NCBI RefSeq assembly: GCF_030730945.1
Contig: NZ_JAVAMS010000011.1
Span: 1 to 40,645 of the forward strand
Source: Aurantiacibacter poecillastricola
Lineage (GTDB): Bacteria; Pseudomonadota; Alphaproteobacteria; Sphingomonadales; Sphingomonadaceae
DNA: 40,645 nt
Direction: 5' to 3'
A program made the translations under genes and the position numbers. Below are positions 33,197-40,645 of the stretch, in pieces; positions within the stretch are counted from its first letter, which is position 1; every line of letters starts with the position of its first letter. The notes beneath the pieces were generated by a model, which saw only the letters and a list, made by a program, of their open reading frames with translations, was not told the DNA's origin and searched no databases.

Positions 33197-34008
33197 ACAA
33201 GCTCGCTTTGCTCAGCCTTGCGGCCCTCGTCGCCGCGGCTACGGCCCCCGGTTTCGCGCAGACCGCCGATCCGGCGTCGCAGCGCGATTCCTTCTACTGC
33301 GACGAGCGCAAGCTCGGGTCGTGGTTCTACTGCAATTCGGAAAAGGTGAAGCGCGAGGCGAGAGAGCGGCAGCAACAGCCCGCCCAGGCCGCCCCGGCCG
33401 TTCCCGCCGTCGAGCGGATGGCGGCGATCACCAAGCAGCTCGACGAGCTCAAGGCGCTGGCGATCCTCGAACCGACGTCCGACAACATCGTCAACTACAT
33501 CCGCTTCCAGCGTGAGCAGCTTGATCGGGCGTCGACCTTCGCCGACACATGGAGCCGGTCGATCTGGCAGAACCCCGAGCTCGATTACACGCTCGAACGA
33601 CCGGTCGGGACCCTGGCCAAGCAGACCTGGCTCACGGACCGGCGCGACCAGCGCGAGGGCTCGATGCAGGCGCTGACCCAGCGATACGGGGTCTTCTACT
33701 TCTACTCCTCGAGCTGCTCGGCGTGTCGCACGTTCTCGCCCGTCATGCGTGCCCTTTCGGACAATTACGGTCTCGAGGTCCTAGCGGTGTCGATGGATGG
33801 CGGACCGAACGAGGTCTTCCCGAACTATGTCGTCGACAGCGGGCAGTATCAGCGGATGGGCCTTCAGGGAGGCACCGTGCCGGCGATCGTCCTCTTCGAC
33901 ACCCAGACCAAGCAGCCGATCCCGATCGGCTACGGCGTCATGGCGGCCGACGAAGTCATGCAGCGCATCTTCTACCTCACCCAAATCGAGCCAGGGAGCG
34001 ATTACTGA
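33193..34008 (+). CDS. traF: Conjugal transfer protein TraF with CxxC motif
   Basis: ATG 33193 (an ATG 6 bases earlier is possible) gives 271 residues with a signal peptide ending PGFAQ. The C-terminal thioredoxin fold has C175-S-A-C178 in SSSCSACRTF and the cis-proline GTVPAIV. F TraF lacks this CxxC, so the present protein may be redox-active. It works in periplasmic pilus assembly with TraH. Its stop overlaps traH by 1 base. Confidence 0.9.
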   Translation: MNKLALLSLAALVAAATAPGFAQTADPASQRDSFYCDERKLGSWFYCNSEKVKREARERQQQPAQAAPAVPAVERMAAITKQLDELKALAILEPTSDNIVNYIRFQREQLDRASTFADTWSRSIWQNPELDYTLERPVGTLAKQTWLTDRRDQREGSMQALTQRYGVFYFYSSSCSACRTFSPVMRALSDNYGLEVLAVSMDGGPNEVFPNYVVDSGQYQRMGLQGGTVPAIVLFDTQTKQPIPIGYGVMAADEVMQRIFYLTQIEPGSDY

Positions 34009-35450
34009 TGTCTATTCGGACGAGAGGCGGGATCGCCGCCCGTTTCGCAAAATGCGCCGGCGTCGCACTCTGCGCCCTGGCAGCGGCAGGGATGGCCGCA
34101 GCGCCGGTCAACGCCCAGGTGGGGGCGGAGCTCAACGATTTCTTCAACGACATGGGCGCGTCGGCGAACGCGACGGGTCCCACCGCCTATCAGGGCCAGT
34201 CGGCGGGCTATTACTCGGGCGGCAACATCTGGACGCGGTTCCCGCAGAAAAGCGTGAACCCCGTCAACCTGCAGCTGCCGTCGATCAAGGCAGGTTGCGG
34301 GGGCATCGACGTCTTTTCGGGGAGCTTCTCCTTCATCAACACGGATGAGATCGTCGCGATGTTGAAGGCGACGGCCAACAACGCCCTCGGCTTTGCCTTC
34401 CAGCTCGCGATCAAGTCGATCAGCCCGCAAATCGCGTCGACCATCGAAGAGATGGCGCAGAAGGCGCAGCAAATGAACCAGTTCAACATGAACAGCTGCG
34501 AGACCGCGCAGAACCTCGTCGGTGGTCTGTGGGGCAAATCGGACCGCATGTCGTCGGAGATCTGCAAGTCGATCGGCAACAGCCAGGGGCTTTTCTCCGA
34601 TTGGGCGAAGGGCCGGCACGAATGCGGGACCGGCGGACAACGGGAGTCGACGATCGCCGCGAACAGCGACCCGACCATCCCGTCCGAAAGCTACAACTTC
34701 ACGTGGGAAATGCTCAAGCAGAGCTACCCCAGCTTCTCCGACGAGTTCCGCGAATATCTCATGACGTTCGTCGGCACTGTCATCTATTACCAGGATGGCG
34801 ATCCAAGCGGCAAGCGTGGCTATCAGTTCGTCGGGTCCGGCGATCGTGCTTTGCTTACGGCGCTCCTCGACGGAACGAACTCGGTCACGATGCTCGACTG
34901 CCGCGGCGACGACAAATGTCTCGAGCCGGTGACGCAGACGATGAGCGTAAGCCAGGCTCAGGCGCTCAAACCGCGCGTCCGGGCGATGATCGAGAGCATG
35001 AACGGCAAGGTGCGGTCCAACGCTGCTCTCACGACGGACGAGATCGGCCTGCTCGGTGCCACCACCATCCCGCTCTACAAGATCATTTCGGTCAATGCCG
35101 CAGCGACGCTCGGCGGAATGACCGATAACGAGATGAACGATCTGGCCGAGATCGTTTCGATGGATCTGCTCGATGCTCTGGCACAGCAATATTACGGCTA
35201 CGCCTCGAGGGGCGTCGGCACCTTCCAGAACGCAAACGAGGAGGCGCTGTCGCAGTGGCGAGAGCAGATCACCTCCGTGCGCGCGGTCCTCGATACCTAT
35301 TCCAAGGGCATGAACCAACGCCTGGATCGGACGCATCACGTCGTTCAGCGCGCGGTCTTCTTGGAGAGCACCCTGCGCAACAGTCTCTCTCCCCAAATGT
35401 CGGCAGCGCTGTCCTTCAGCACGTCGCTGTCGAACCAAGGCATCCAGTAA
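34008..35450 (+). CDS. traH: Conjugal transfer protein TraH
   Basis: ATG 34008 (TGATG junction) gives 480 residues with a signal peptide ending PVNAQ. Family markers are the opening FFNDMGASANATGPTAYQGQ, GCGGIDVFSGSFSFIN and NSCETAQNL. TraH is a periplasmic/outer-membrane pilus assembly protein with C-terminal coiled coils. The gene is followed by traG after 12 bases. Confidence 0.94.
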   Translation: MSIRTRGGIAARFAKCAGVALCALAAAGMAAAPVNAQVGAELNDFFNDMGASANATGPTAYQGQSAGYYSGGNIWTRFPQKSVNPVNLQLPSIKAGCGGIDVFSGSFSFINTDEIVAMLKATANNALGFAFQLAIKSISPQIASTIEEMAQKAQQMNQFNMNSCETAQNLVGGLWGKSDRMSSEICKSIGNSQGLFSDWAKGRHECGTGGQRESTIAANSDPTIPSESYNFTWEMLKQSYPSFSDEFREYLMTFVGTVIYYQDGDPSGKRGYQFVGSGDRALLTALLDGTNSVTMLDCRGDDKCLEPVTQTMSVSQAQALKPRVRAMIESMNGKVRSNAALTTDEIGLLGATTIPLYKIISVNAAATLGGMTDNEMNDLAEIVSMDLLDALAQQYYGYASRGVGTFQNANEEALSQWREQITSVRAVLDTYSKGMNQRLDRTHHVVQRAVFLESTLRNSLSPQMSAALSFSTSLSNQGIQ

Positions 35451-35462
35451 GGGTCACGAGCG

Positions 35463-38282
35463 ATGATGGAGATCTTCACGATCGGTGGCGGCGAGTACAT
35501 CGTCAACGTCCTCAATGCGGTCAGCGCATGGACGGGGGGAGGGGGCTTCCGATCCCTCCTCCGCGTCGTCATGGTCATGGGTCTCATCTACTCGCTGCTG
35601 ATCGTCGCCTTCAGCCTCAACTGGCGCGCCTGGCTCAACTGGTTTCTCGGCGCCACGCTGATGTACGGCGCACTGATCGTTCCGACCACGACCGTGAAGG
35701 TTACGGATCGCCTCAATCCCAGCCTGGCCCCCGCGACTGTCGCGAACGTGCCCGTCGGACTGGCTCTCATCGCCTCTGTCAGCTCGACCGCCGGTGATTG
35801 GCTGACGAGAACGGCCGAAACGGTCTTCACGATGCCGAACGCGCTCCAGATGTCCAACAACGGCATGATCTACGGGGCGCGGCTATGGGACCGCACGCGG
35901 GATTTCTCGATCCGCGATCCCCGCATCAGCGCCAACCTGGAGGAGTATTTCAAGCAGTGCCTGTTCTATGACATCCTGCTCGGCCATGAGTCATTCGATG
36001 CGATCGCGAACTCCAATGACATCCTAACGGAGATGGGTCCCGGTTCGCCGGCGCGCGGGATGAAGTGGATACCCGCCAGCGGTTCCCCGTCGATCGTGAC
36101 ATGCCAAGCCGGCTACAACAGCCTCCAGAGCGGTATCGTCACCTATACCGATACCCAGCTCGAGGAGGAGGGACGAAAGCTGTTCCCCGGTCTCACCCCT
36201 GCTGCGGCGCGTGCAAAGCTCATCGCCGATCTTCCCGTGATCGCGAACCAGTTCCACGGCAGCAGTCAGACAGCCCAGCAAATCTTCCATCAACGCTCGC
36301 TGGTGAGCGCCTTCCTCGAAGCCCGCGCCAACCTCGGTGCAGCGGACGGCGACACCTTCGCGATGCTCAGAGCAGAGGAGCAGGCACGCAACACCTACAC
36401 CTCGATCACACAGCAAGCGATGACGTGGGTTCCGCTTCTCAACATCGTGCTGACGGTGGTTTTCTACGCGATGTTCCCGGTCATCTTCCCACTCTTCCTT
36501 GTTCCGCGCACCGGGGTGACCGCCCTGAAAGGATACTTCACCGGGTTCTTCTATCTCGCGGCATGGGGGCCGCTCTATGCGGTGCTGCATATGTTCATCA
36601 TGGACCGCGCCTCAGATTCCTTGAATGCGACAGCGCCGGGCGGAATCACGATGGCGGGAATGGCAGGCATCGACGCGGTCAACGCCGATACCGCGACGAT
36701 CGCTGGGTTCCTGATGATGTCGATCCCGTTCCTTGCCGCCGGCATGGCGCGCGGAGCGATGGCTGTATCCTCTCAAGCGACCTCGATGCTTGCGCCGGCG
36801 CAGGGTGCGGCCGAAGCCGCGGCCGTCGAGCGGACGACGGGCAATTATTCCTACGGGAACGAGAGCTACATGAATCTGTCGAGCTTCAATCGGCAATCCA
36901 ACCAATGGAATACCGCGCCGTCGTTCACGGGCGGCGCCGCGGTGATGTCCACTGTCAATCCGAACGGAACGCTGACGAAGACCACAGCGGACGGCTCGAC
37001 CGTTTTCGACACCTCGCCAGGAATGAGCCGTCTGGCATTCGGTGCGTCCCTGTCTTCGTTCAACAACGCCGAGAGGCAGCAGACGCTTTCCGAACTCGAG
37101 ACGGCACGCAATACCCTCACCGAAGAGCGCTCGAGGGCAGTCTCGTTTCTCGACCGGACGTCAACCAGGCAGACGAGCGGTGTTCGGAACGCGAGTGGTT
37201 CGGAAAGCTCGGCCGGTTATCGCTCTGGAGAGAACACGCAGCGGTTCGACAACCAGTCGATGGATGCCCGCGATGGCATAAGCGAGAGCGATCGCATTAC
37301 TCGAACGCAGGGCGATCAGCAGACCAATACAGACAGGTTGGAAACCACTCGTGGCGGAGGCCTAAATGTTGGCGGTAATGTGGGTCGCGGCAATTCCGGC
37401 TCTCGTCCGGGTCGCGGCTCTGGTTTGGGACTTGGCGGAAATGCGCAAGCCAATATCAGTGGCGGTAGATATCGGACTGACGCTGTCGATCGGGGTCAAC
37501 GTAGAGACGAAACGCAAGGCTTCGATTCCTCCACGTCGGATAATCGCTCTAACGGATCAAACGTCACACAAGACAGCGGAACGTATTCTCAGAGCGGAAG
37601 CTTCAACAGGAGCGAGGCCTATAACGATAACTCTTATTCCCGCGAGCGGGCGCTCGAGCAGATCCGCAGGATCGACGAGCGCATCGCAGCGATCGATGAG
37701 ACTGCAACGTCCCTCAGCAACAACACCTCGACGCGAGATGGTGTCGGGGCGAACGTGAATTTCGATATGAGCCAGATCGTCGCAAGTCAGTATCAGGAAA
37801 AGGCGGCGGAGATGGGCATTACCGCTCCCAGTCTCGCGCGGACGGATTATTCACCCCAAGAGCAGGCCGCCTATGATCTCGTCGCTCGAGAAATTATCTC
37901 GGATTACTACGATCAGCGGGTGGCGCCCTATCGTGATCTCATCCCAGAGAGTGGCAGTATTGTCGGAAATGTCTCTGGTCCCGGAAACTTCACCGAGGCC
38001 GATCTGCGTGGATCGGCGCCACGACCATCGCACGGCGGTTCGCGCAACCTCGTTAGCGGTTCATCCGACAGCTCGGTCGGGGACAGGATCGACGAAGGGG
38101 GAAGTTCTCTTGGTGATCGGTATGAGGCGAACGGCCAGCGCTATGGCCAACGCCGACAGGAATTCGAGCAAGGTAGGGAAGGTCTAGGCAATGCTGGCGA
38201 TCGCTTCAACGAACGCTTCTATGACCAAGATCAGCGACGTCGCAGTCCGATCCATCGCCGACTAAGGGGCGATGATGAATGA
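35463..38282 (+). CDS. traG: Conjugal transfer protein TraG
   Basis: The 939-residue protein has the TraG N-terminal domain with several membrane segments (about 35-75, 320-350, 355-385, 415-440) and a long soluble C-terminal part. The N-domain serves pilus assembly, the C-part mating-pair stabilisation and entry exclusion in F. Residues about 615-660 are Gly/Arg/Ser-rich low complexity, and the 3' third of the gene looks less GC-rich than its neighbours. A possible second start is ATG 35466. It is the last gene of the operon. Confidence 0.92.
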   Translation: MMEIFTIGGGEYIVNVLNAVSAWTGGGGFRSLLRVVMVMGLIYSLLIVAFSLNWRAWLNWFLGATLMYGALIVPTTTVKVTDRLNPSLAPATVANVPVGLALIASVSSTAGDWLTRTAETVFTMPNALQMSNNGMIYGARLWDRTRDFSIRDPRISANLEEYFKQCLFYDILLGHESFDAIANSNDILTEMGPGSPARGMKWIPASGSPSIVTCQAGYNSLQSGIVTYTDTQLEEEGRKLFPGLTPAAARAKLIADLPVIANQFHGSSQTAQQIFHQRSLVSAFLEARANLGAADGDTFAMLRAEEQARNTYTSITQQAMTWVPLLNIVLTVVFYAMFPVIFPLFLVPRTGVTALKGYFTGFFYLAAWGPLYAVLHMFIMDRASDSLNATAPGGITMAGMAGIDAVNADTATIAGFLMMSIPFLAAGMARGAMAVSSQATSMLAPAQGAAEAAAVERTTGNYSYGNESYMNLSSFNRQSNQWNTAPSFTGGAAVMSTVNPNGTLTKTTADGSTVFDTSPGMSRLAFGASLSSFNNAERQQTLSELETARNTLTEERSRAVSFLDRTSTRQTSGVRNASGSESSAGYRSGENTQRFDNQSMDARDGISESDRITRTQGDQQTNTDRLETTRGGGLNVGGNVGRGNSGSRPGRGSGLGLGGNAQANISGGRYRTDAVDRGQRRDETQGFDSSTSDNRSNGSNVTQDSGTYSQSGSFNRSEAYNDNSYSRERALEQIRRIDERIAAIDETATSLSNNTSTRDGVGANVNFDMSQIVASQYQEKAAEMGITAPSLARTDYSPQEQAAYDLVAREIISDYYDQRVAPYRDLIPESGSIVGNVSGPGNFTEADLRGSAPRPSHGGSRNLVSGSSDSSVGDRIDEGGSSLGDRYEANGQRYGQRRQEFEQGREGLGNAGDRFNERFYDQDQRRRSPIHRRLRGDDE

Positions 38283-38283
38283 C

Positions 38284-38505
38284 CTACCAGCTCAGTATTG
38301 CGATGCCCAAGAACGCAAAACCTCCCACCACAGCGAAGACCTTTTCAACCTTAGTGAGCTGTGTCGCACCGCTCTCGCGATACTCTTCAGAGCCTTGGAT
38401 GAGAGCCGCGTCACAAGGGTCCGTAAGCCCACCAGTCGAATAGTCGCCTGTTTTCAGGGCATAGCTGTCAGGCGTGTCGAAGCGGTAGGGGTCGAAGGTA
38501 TCCAC
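38284..38505 (-). CDS. Small tail-anchored membrane protein, unknown
   Basis: GTG 38505 is preferred because AGGAGA lies 5 bases upstream; a longer ATG form would start at 38532. The 73-residue product is acidic and soluble except for a C-terminal membrane segment (about 54-72, VFAVVGGFAFLGIAILSW). It converges on traG, whose stop is 1 base away. In F, surface and entry exclusion genes follow traG; similarity cannot be shown. Confidence 0.6.
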   Translation of the reverse strand: MDTFDPYRFDTPDSYALKTGDYSTGGLTDPCDAALIQGSEEYRESGATQLTKVEKVFAVVGGFAFLGIAILSW

Positions 38506-38527
38506 GTTAATCTCCTGATTTGAGCGT

Positions 38528-38567
38528 AGCATTTTCGGTCATAACTTTCAACGTCTGACCGAATGCT
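38528..38567. promoter_or_regulatory. Imperfect palindrome between divergent genes
   Basis: AGCATT-TT-CGGTCA (38528-38541) pairs with TGACCG-AATGCT (38556-38567) around a 14-base centre, with a 2-base bulge. It lies in the 137-base gap between the small membrane gene and the GntR-type regulator gene and is a candidate operator for the regulator. Confidence 0.55.
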
Positions 38568-38642
38568 TCGTTCAAAATCAGATGGGGTAAGACGCTACGG
38601 ATTCCTTGCTGACAGATGGTGCCAAATGATAGTTTCTGACAA

Positions 38643-39476
38643 ATGCCAACCGTAGAGAAGGGCGAGGCAAACCTCGTGAACGATAGTCTTTCCAAGATCG
38701 ATGCGACTTATATCGAGCTTCGAGAGCGCATTCTCTTCGGCGAACTGGCAGCAGGTGCGCCGATGTACGCCGAGGATATCATGCGGCACACCGGTGTGTC
38801 GCTTTCCATGGCTCGCCAATTATTGCTCTCGTTAGGTGCCGGCGGATATCTAAAGAAGTCTGGACGGTCCTACGTCGTCTCGACGTTCACGAAGGATCAG
38901 GTCGAGGAATGGCGCCTGGCGCTGTGTGCCATCGTCGAAATCGGGGCACTGAGGCTTGCGCTGACGGGCGGTGAAAAGATCGATGAAGCCGCGGCGTTTC
39001 TCGATGCGCATGTGCGCGGCGTCGACGTGCGGAACGAGCGCTTCTTCATAGGCGCGATGGCGCTCACCACCTTCGTGCTGGGCGGCCCGCGCAGCACCCT
39101 CTCTCAGCTCGTCGAACAGTTCATTCCGCAGGCGTTCTTCCGGCTCCTTTGGATTGCAGATTCCTATGCCGACAGAACCGGTTTCCTGGTCGAAGCCGGC
39201 GATCGGTTTCTCAGCGCCGCAAGGTCAGGCGATCTGGAGGGGATCAGACAGTCGGTCCGATTTTTCTTCGATGGGACCGCGCCGTCACTCTACACACTGA
39301 TCGACAATATGGCGGGGGGTTCGTTTCCGGCAAACGAGAAGACTGACGGTTTCCAGACGATCGAGCTGCAAATCAGCGGCGTGCCAACCTATGCCGGAAG
39401 CAGTCGCTCTTCGACGCCGATCCTTCGACCGATCTCCGATGCAGGGAAACTGGCGTTCGCCCCTGAGTCTCGTTAG
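38643..39476 (+). CDS. GntR/FadR-like transcriptional regulator
   Basis: The 277-residue protein has a GntR-type winged helix at about 22-80 (ELRERILFGELAAGAPMYAE; HTGVSLSMARQLLLSLGAGGYL) and an all-helical C-terminal part like the FCD ligand domain, though its metal-binding His residues are not obvious. The C-terminal 45 residues are Ser-rich and low in structure. It is divergent from the small membrane gene, with a palindrome in between, so autoregulation is likely. It may control the end of the transfer region. Confidence 0.75.
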   Translation: MPTVEKGEANLVNDSLSKIDATYIELRERILFGELAAGAPMYAEDIMRHTGVSLSMARQLLLSLGAGGYLKKSGRSYVVSTFTKDQVEEWRLALCAIVEIGALRLALTGGEKIDEAAAFLDAHVRGVDVRNERFFIGAMALTTFVLGGPRSTLSQLVEQFIPQAFFRLLWIADSYADRTGFLVEAGDRFLSAARSGDLEGIRQSVRFFFDGTAPSLYTLIDNMAGGSFPANEKTDGFQTIELQISGVPTYAGSSRSSTPILRPISDAGKLAFAPESR

Positions 39477-39477
39477 C

Positions 39478-40140
39478 TCAGGCTTCGACCGGCGTCCTGG
39501 GATGGAGGCGCATTGCCGTCGCAGCAGCTGCGCAATCGCGAGGAGGCATGGAGCAAATCGTGCGGATCATGCTTCCGGCCGATCTTACCATACCCTTCAA
39601 GGCGTCGCCATCAAGGCGACACGCTTGAGCATAGGCGAGGGCAACGGTCGCTCGTTTTGCGTATTCTTCGAGGAGATGCACCTCGCCCGTTGCAGCGACC
39701 ACGGACAGCATCAGCTTTTGATGCGCCAATGACGATGCAAGGGGTTTACCGGCGCGAGCAGTCTGTTCGAAGGTCTTCTCTCTCTTACGGAGCTCTGCAC
39801 GCGCGGCTGCGCAATCCAGCGACGCGAGGCGGATGATCGCCGTGGCTTCGATGCCAGCAAGGGCGGCCATTTCATCTTCGATATACGGTGACGTAGGCTG
39901 GAACCATTTGAACCGCATCAGGTCGCTTTGAATGAAGCCGTGTGACCGCAGGCTGTCGAAGGCATAGCTTCCCCAAGAGGCATCCCGGCCGCTTGCTTCG
40001 GCAATACCGTCTGGATTAGGCGCGCCAAGCGAACCCGGGTCCTTAATCAGCGATCGGCGGAGTTTCTCAATGTCGGAATCCGCGCTTTTCGCCATCTTCG
40101 CGACAGCGGACCTGTAAAGCTGGTCGACTCCCTGTTCCAT
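39478..40140 (-). CDS. Hypothetical protein, 220 residues
   Basis: Soluble, mostly helical, with a basic N-terminus (AVAKMAKSADSDIEKLRRSLI) and no motif I recognise. It converges on the regulator gene with one base between the stops. The gene upstream on the same strand starts at 40380. Confidence 0.55.
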   Translation of the reverse strand: MEQGVDQLYRSAVAKMAKSADSDIEKLRRSLIKDPGSLGAPNPDGIAEASGRDASWGSYAFDSLRSHGFIQSDLMRFKWFQPTSPYIEDEMAALAGIEATAIIRLASLDCAAARAELRKREKTFEQTARAGKPLASSLAHQKLMLSVVAATGEVHLLEEYAKRATVALAYAQACRLDGDALKGMVRSAGSMIRTICSMPPRDCAAAATAMRLHPRTPVEA

Positions 40141-40170
40141 TACCGGACTCTATCAGGATCTTGCGATCCA

Positions 40171-40380
40171 TCAATCTCGATCGGGCCATTCGCCGCCAGC
40201 CAATTCCTTTTCGTAGTCCGCGATCCGCTTCCACTCAATCGCGGTTTCATCGAAACGATCGTAGTTCAGAACGCGGGCGCAGACCTCGTCCAGCTCTGCA
40301 GGGTCGTCAGGAAGTTTGCCTTCCTGGCGATACTTGTGGACCGCATGGAGCAGTCTCTGCAGATCGGCATAATGCTCCAC
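40171..40380 (-). CDS. Hypothetical protein, 69 residues
   Basis: GTG 40380 with AAGGGGGC about 9 bases upstream. Highly charged and helical; ends WPDRD. No family recognised. It lies 30 bases upstream of the gene at 39478 and probably shares its transcript. Confidence 0.5.
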   Translation of the reverse strand: MEHYADLQRLLHAVHKYRQEGKLPDDPAELDEVCARVLNYDRFDETAIEWKRIADYEKELAGGEWPDRD

Positions 40381-40458
40381 GGAATGCGCCCCCTTGGAAC
40401 TTTCTATCGAAAAACCTTGCTTAAAAAGATGTCAGTGTCGAGACTTCTTGTTCGATTC

Positions 40459-40645
40459 CTAGCCCTGTTCTATTTTGGCTCGCCGCTCAGAAAGCGGGCC
40501 GTCGCGCTCGACTTCGCCCGCAGCTTCTTCCCGTAGCGTAAGATGGTTCCTGGAGATGTCCAGCGCATGGCATTGGTGATCGCCACCCCGTCGCGCGCCG
40601 AGCGCTATGAGATCGTGGGTCAGGCCAACCCGTAATGAGTGGGAA
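40459..40645 (-). CDS. Possible 3' end of a minus-strand gene entering from the right
   Basis: One minus-strand frame is open from the right edge to TAG at 40461-40459, about 62 codons, reading LTHDLIALGARRGGDHQCH and ending RRAKIEQG. The plus strand has stops in this stretch. The product cannot be identified; a conjugation gene (relaxase or coupling protein) would fit the context only. Confidence 0.3.
   Translation of the reverse strand, partial: SHSLRVGLTHDLIALGARRGGDHQCHALDISRNHLTLREEAAGEVERDGPLSERRAKIEQG

Noticed and set aside
34002..35438. 478-codon minus-strand open frame
   Set aside because: Shadow of traH.
36065..37378. 437-codon plus-strand frame inside traG
   Set aside because: Out-of-frame shadow of traG with arginine-rich composition.

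Overview
The window looks like the core of a large conjugative plasmid from an alphaproteobacterium, most likely a sphingomonad or erythrobacter relative. The reasons are the high GC content, the RepA/ParA/ParB backbone type, the F-type transfer cluster with few proteobacterial accessory genes, and a strawberry-notch-type helicase. No rRNA, tRNA or CRISPR array was seen.

Layout. 1-3337 (minus): a methyltransferase/strawberry-notch helicase fusion cut by the left edge, preceded by a zinc-finger/Toprim primase-like gene. 3443-5376 (minus): a compact three-gene operon of a Phd/YefM-like antitoxin, a PIN-like protein that has lost its acidic catalytic residues, and a patatin-like lipase, behind a promoter with two identical palindromes. 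This is the best candidate for an undescribed system. 5388-8587: the replication and partition core, with repA (minus), an iteron origin, parA, two parS-like palindromes and parB. 9571-10154: an IS200-type element. 10155-13867: a divergent module made of a DUF1612-like DNA-binding protein, a Swt1-type HEPN protein and a tyrosine recombinase, around a 29-bp palindrome shaped like a recombinase core site. 14357-16703: a DUF1259 secreted protein and a ChrA chromate transporter (cargo). 17094-19200: a lytic transglycosylase and three small minus-strand genes. 19552-38282: one long plus-strand F-type conjugation operon in the order traA-L-E-K-B, dsbC, traV, traC, a small membrane gene, trbI, an S26 peptidase, traW, a small membrane gene, traU, trbC, traN, an unknown gene, traF, traH, traG. 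38284-40645: a small membrane protein, a GntR-type regulator and unknown genes.

How the parts work together. RepA should bind the iterons to start replication and repress itself. ParA and ParB with the parS palindromes segregate the plasmid. The transfer operon builds the pilus (TraA, L, E, C, W, U, TrbC, F, H, G), the outer-membrane core (TraB, K, V) and the mating-pair stabiliser (TraN), helped by the disulfide isomerase, the S26 peptidase and the transglycosylase. Many start codons overlap the previous stop by 1-4 bases, which points to one translationally coupled transcript. Relaxase and coupling protein genes (traI, traD) were not found and may lie outside the window.

One signal cuts across genes. 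Every copy of the 8-mer GGGNAGGG that I found by eye (23 in total, the E. coli KOPS consensus) points away from the replication origin. Nine are on the minus strand left of about 7.02 kb and fourteen on the plus strand right of 9.33 kb, including copies that lie antisense inside minus-strand genes. All statements rest on reading the sequence; no database search was run.
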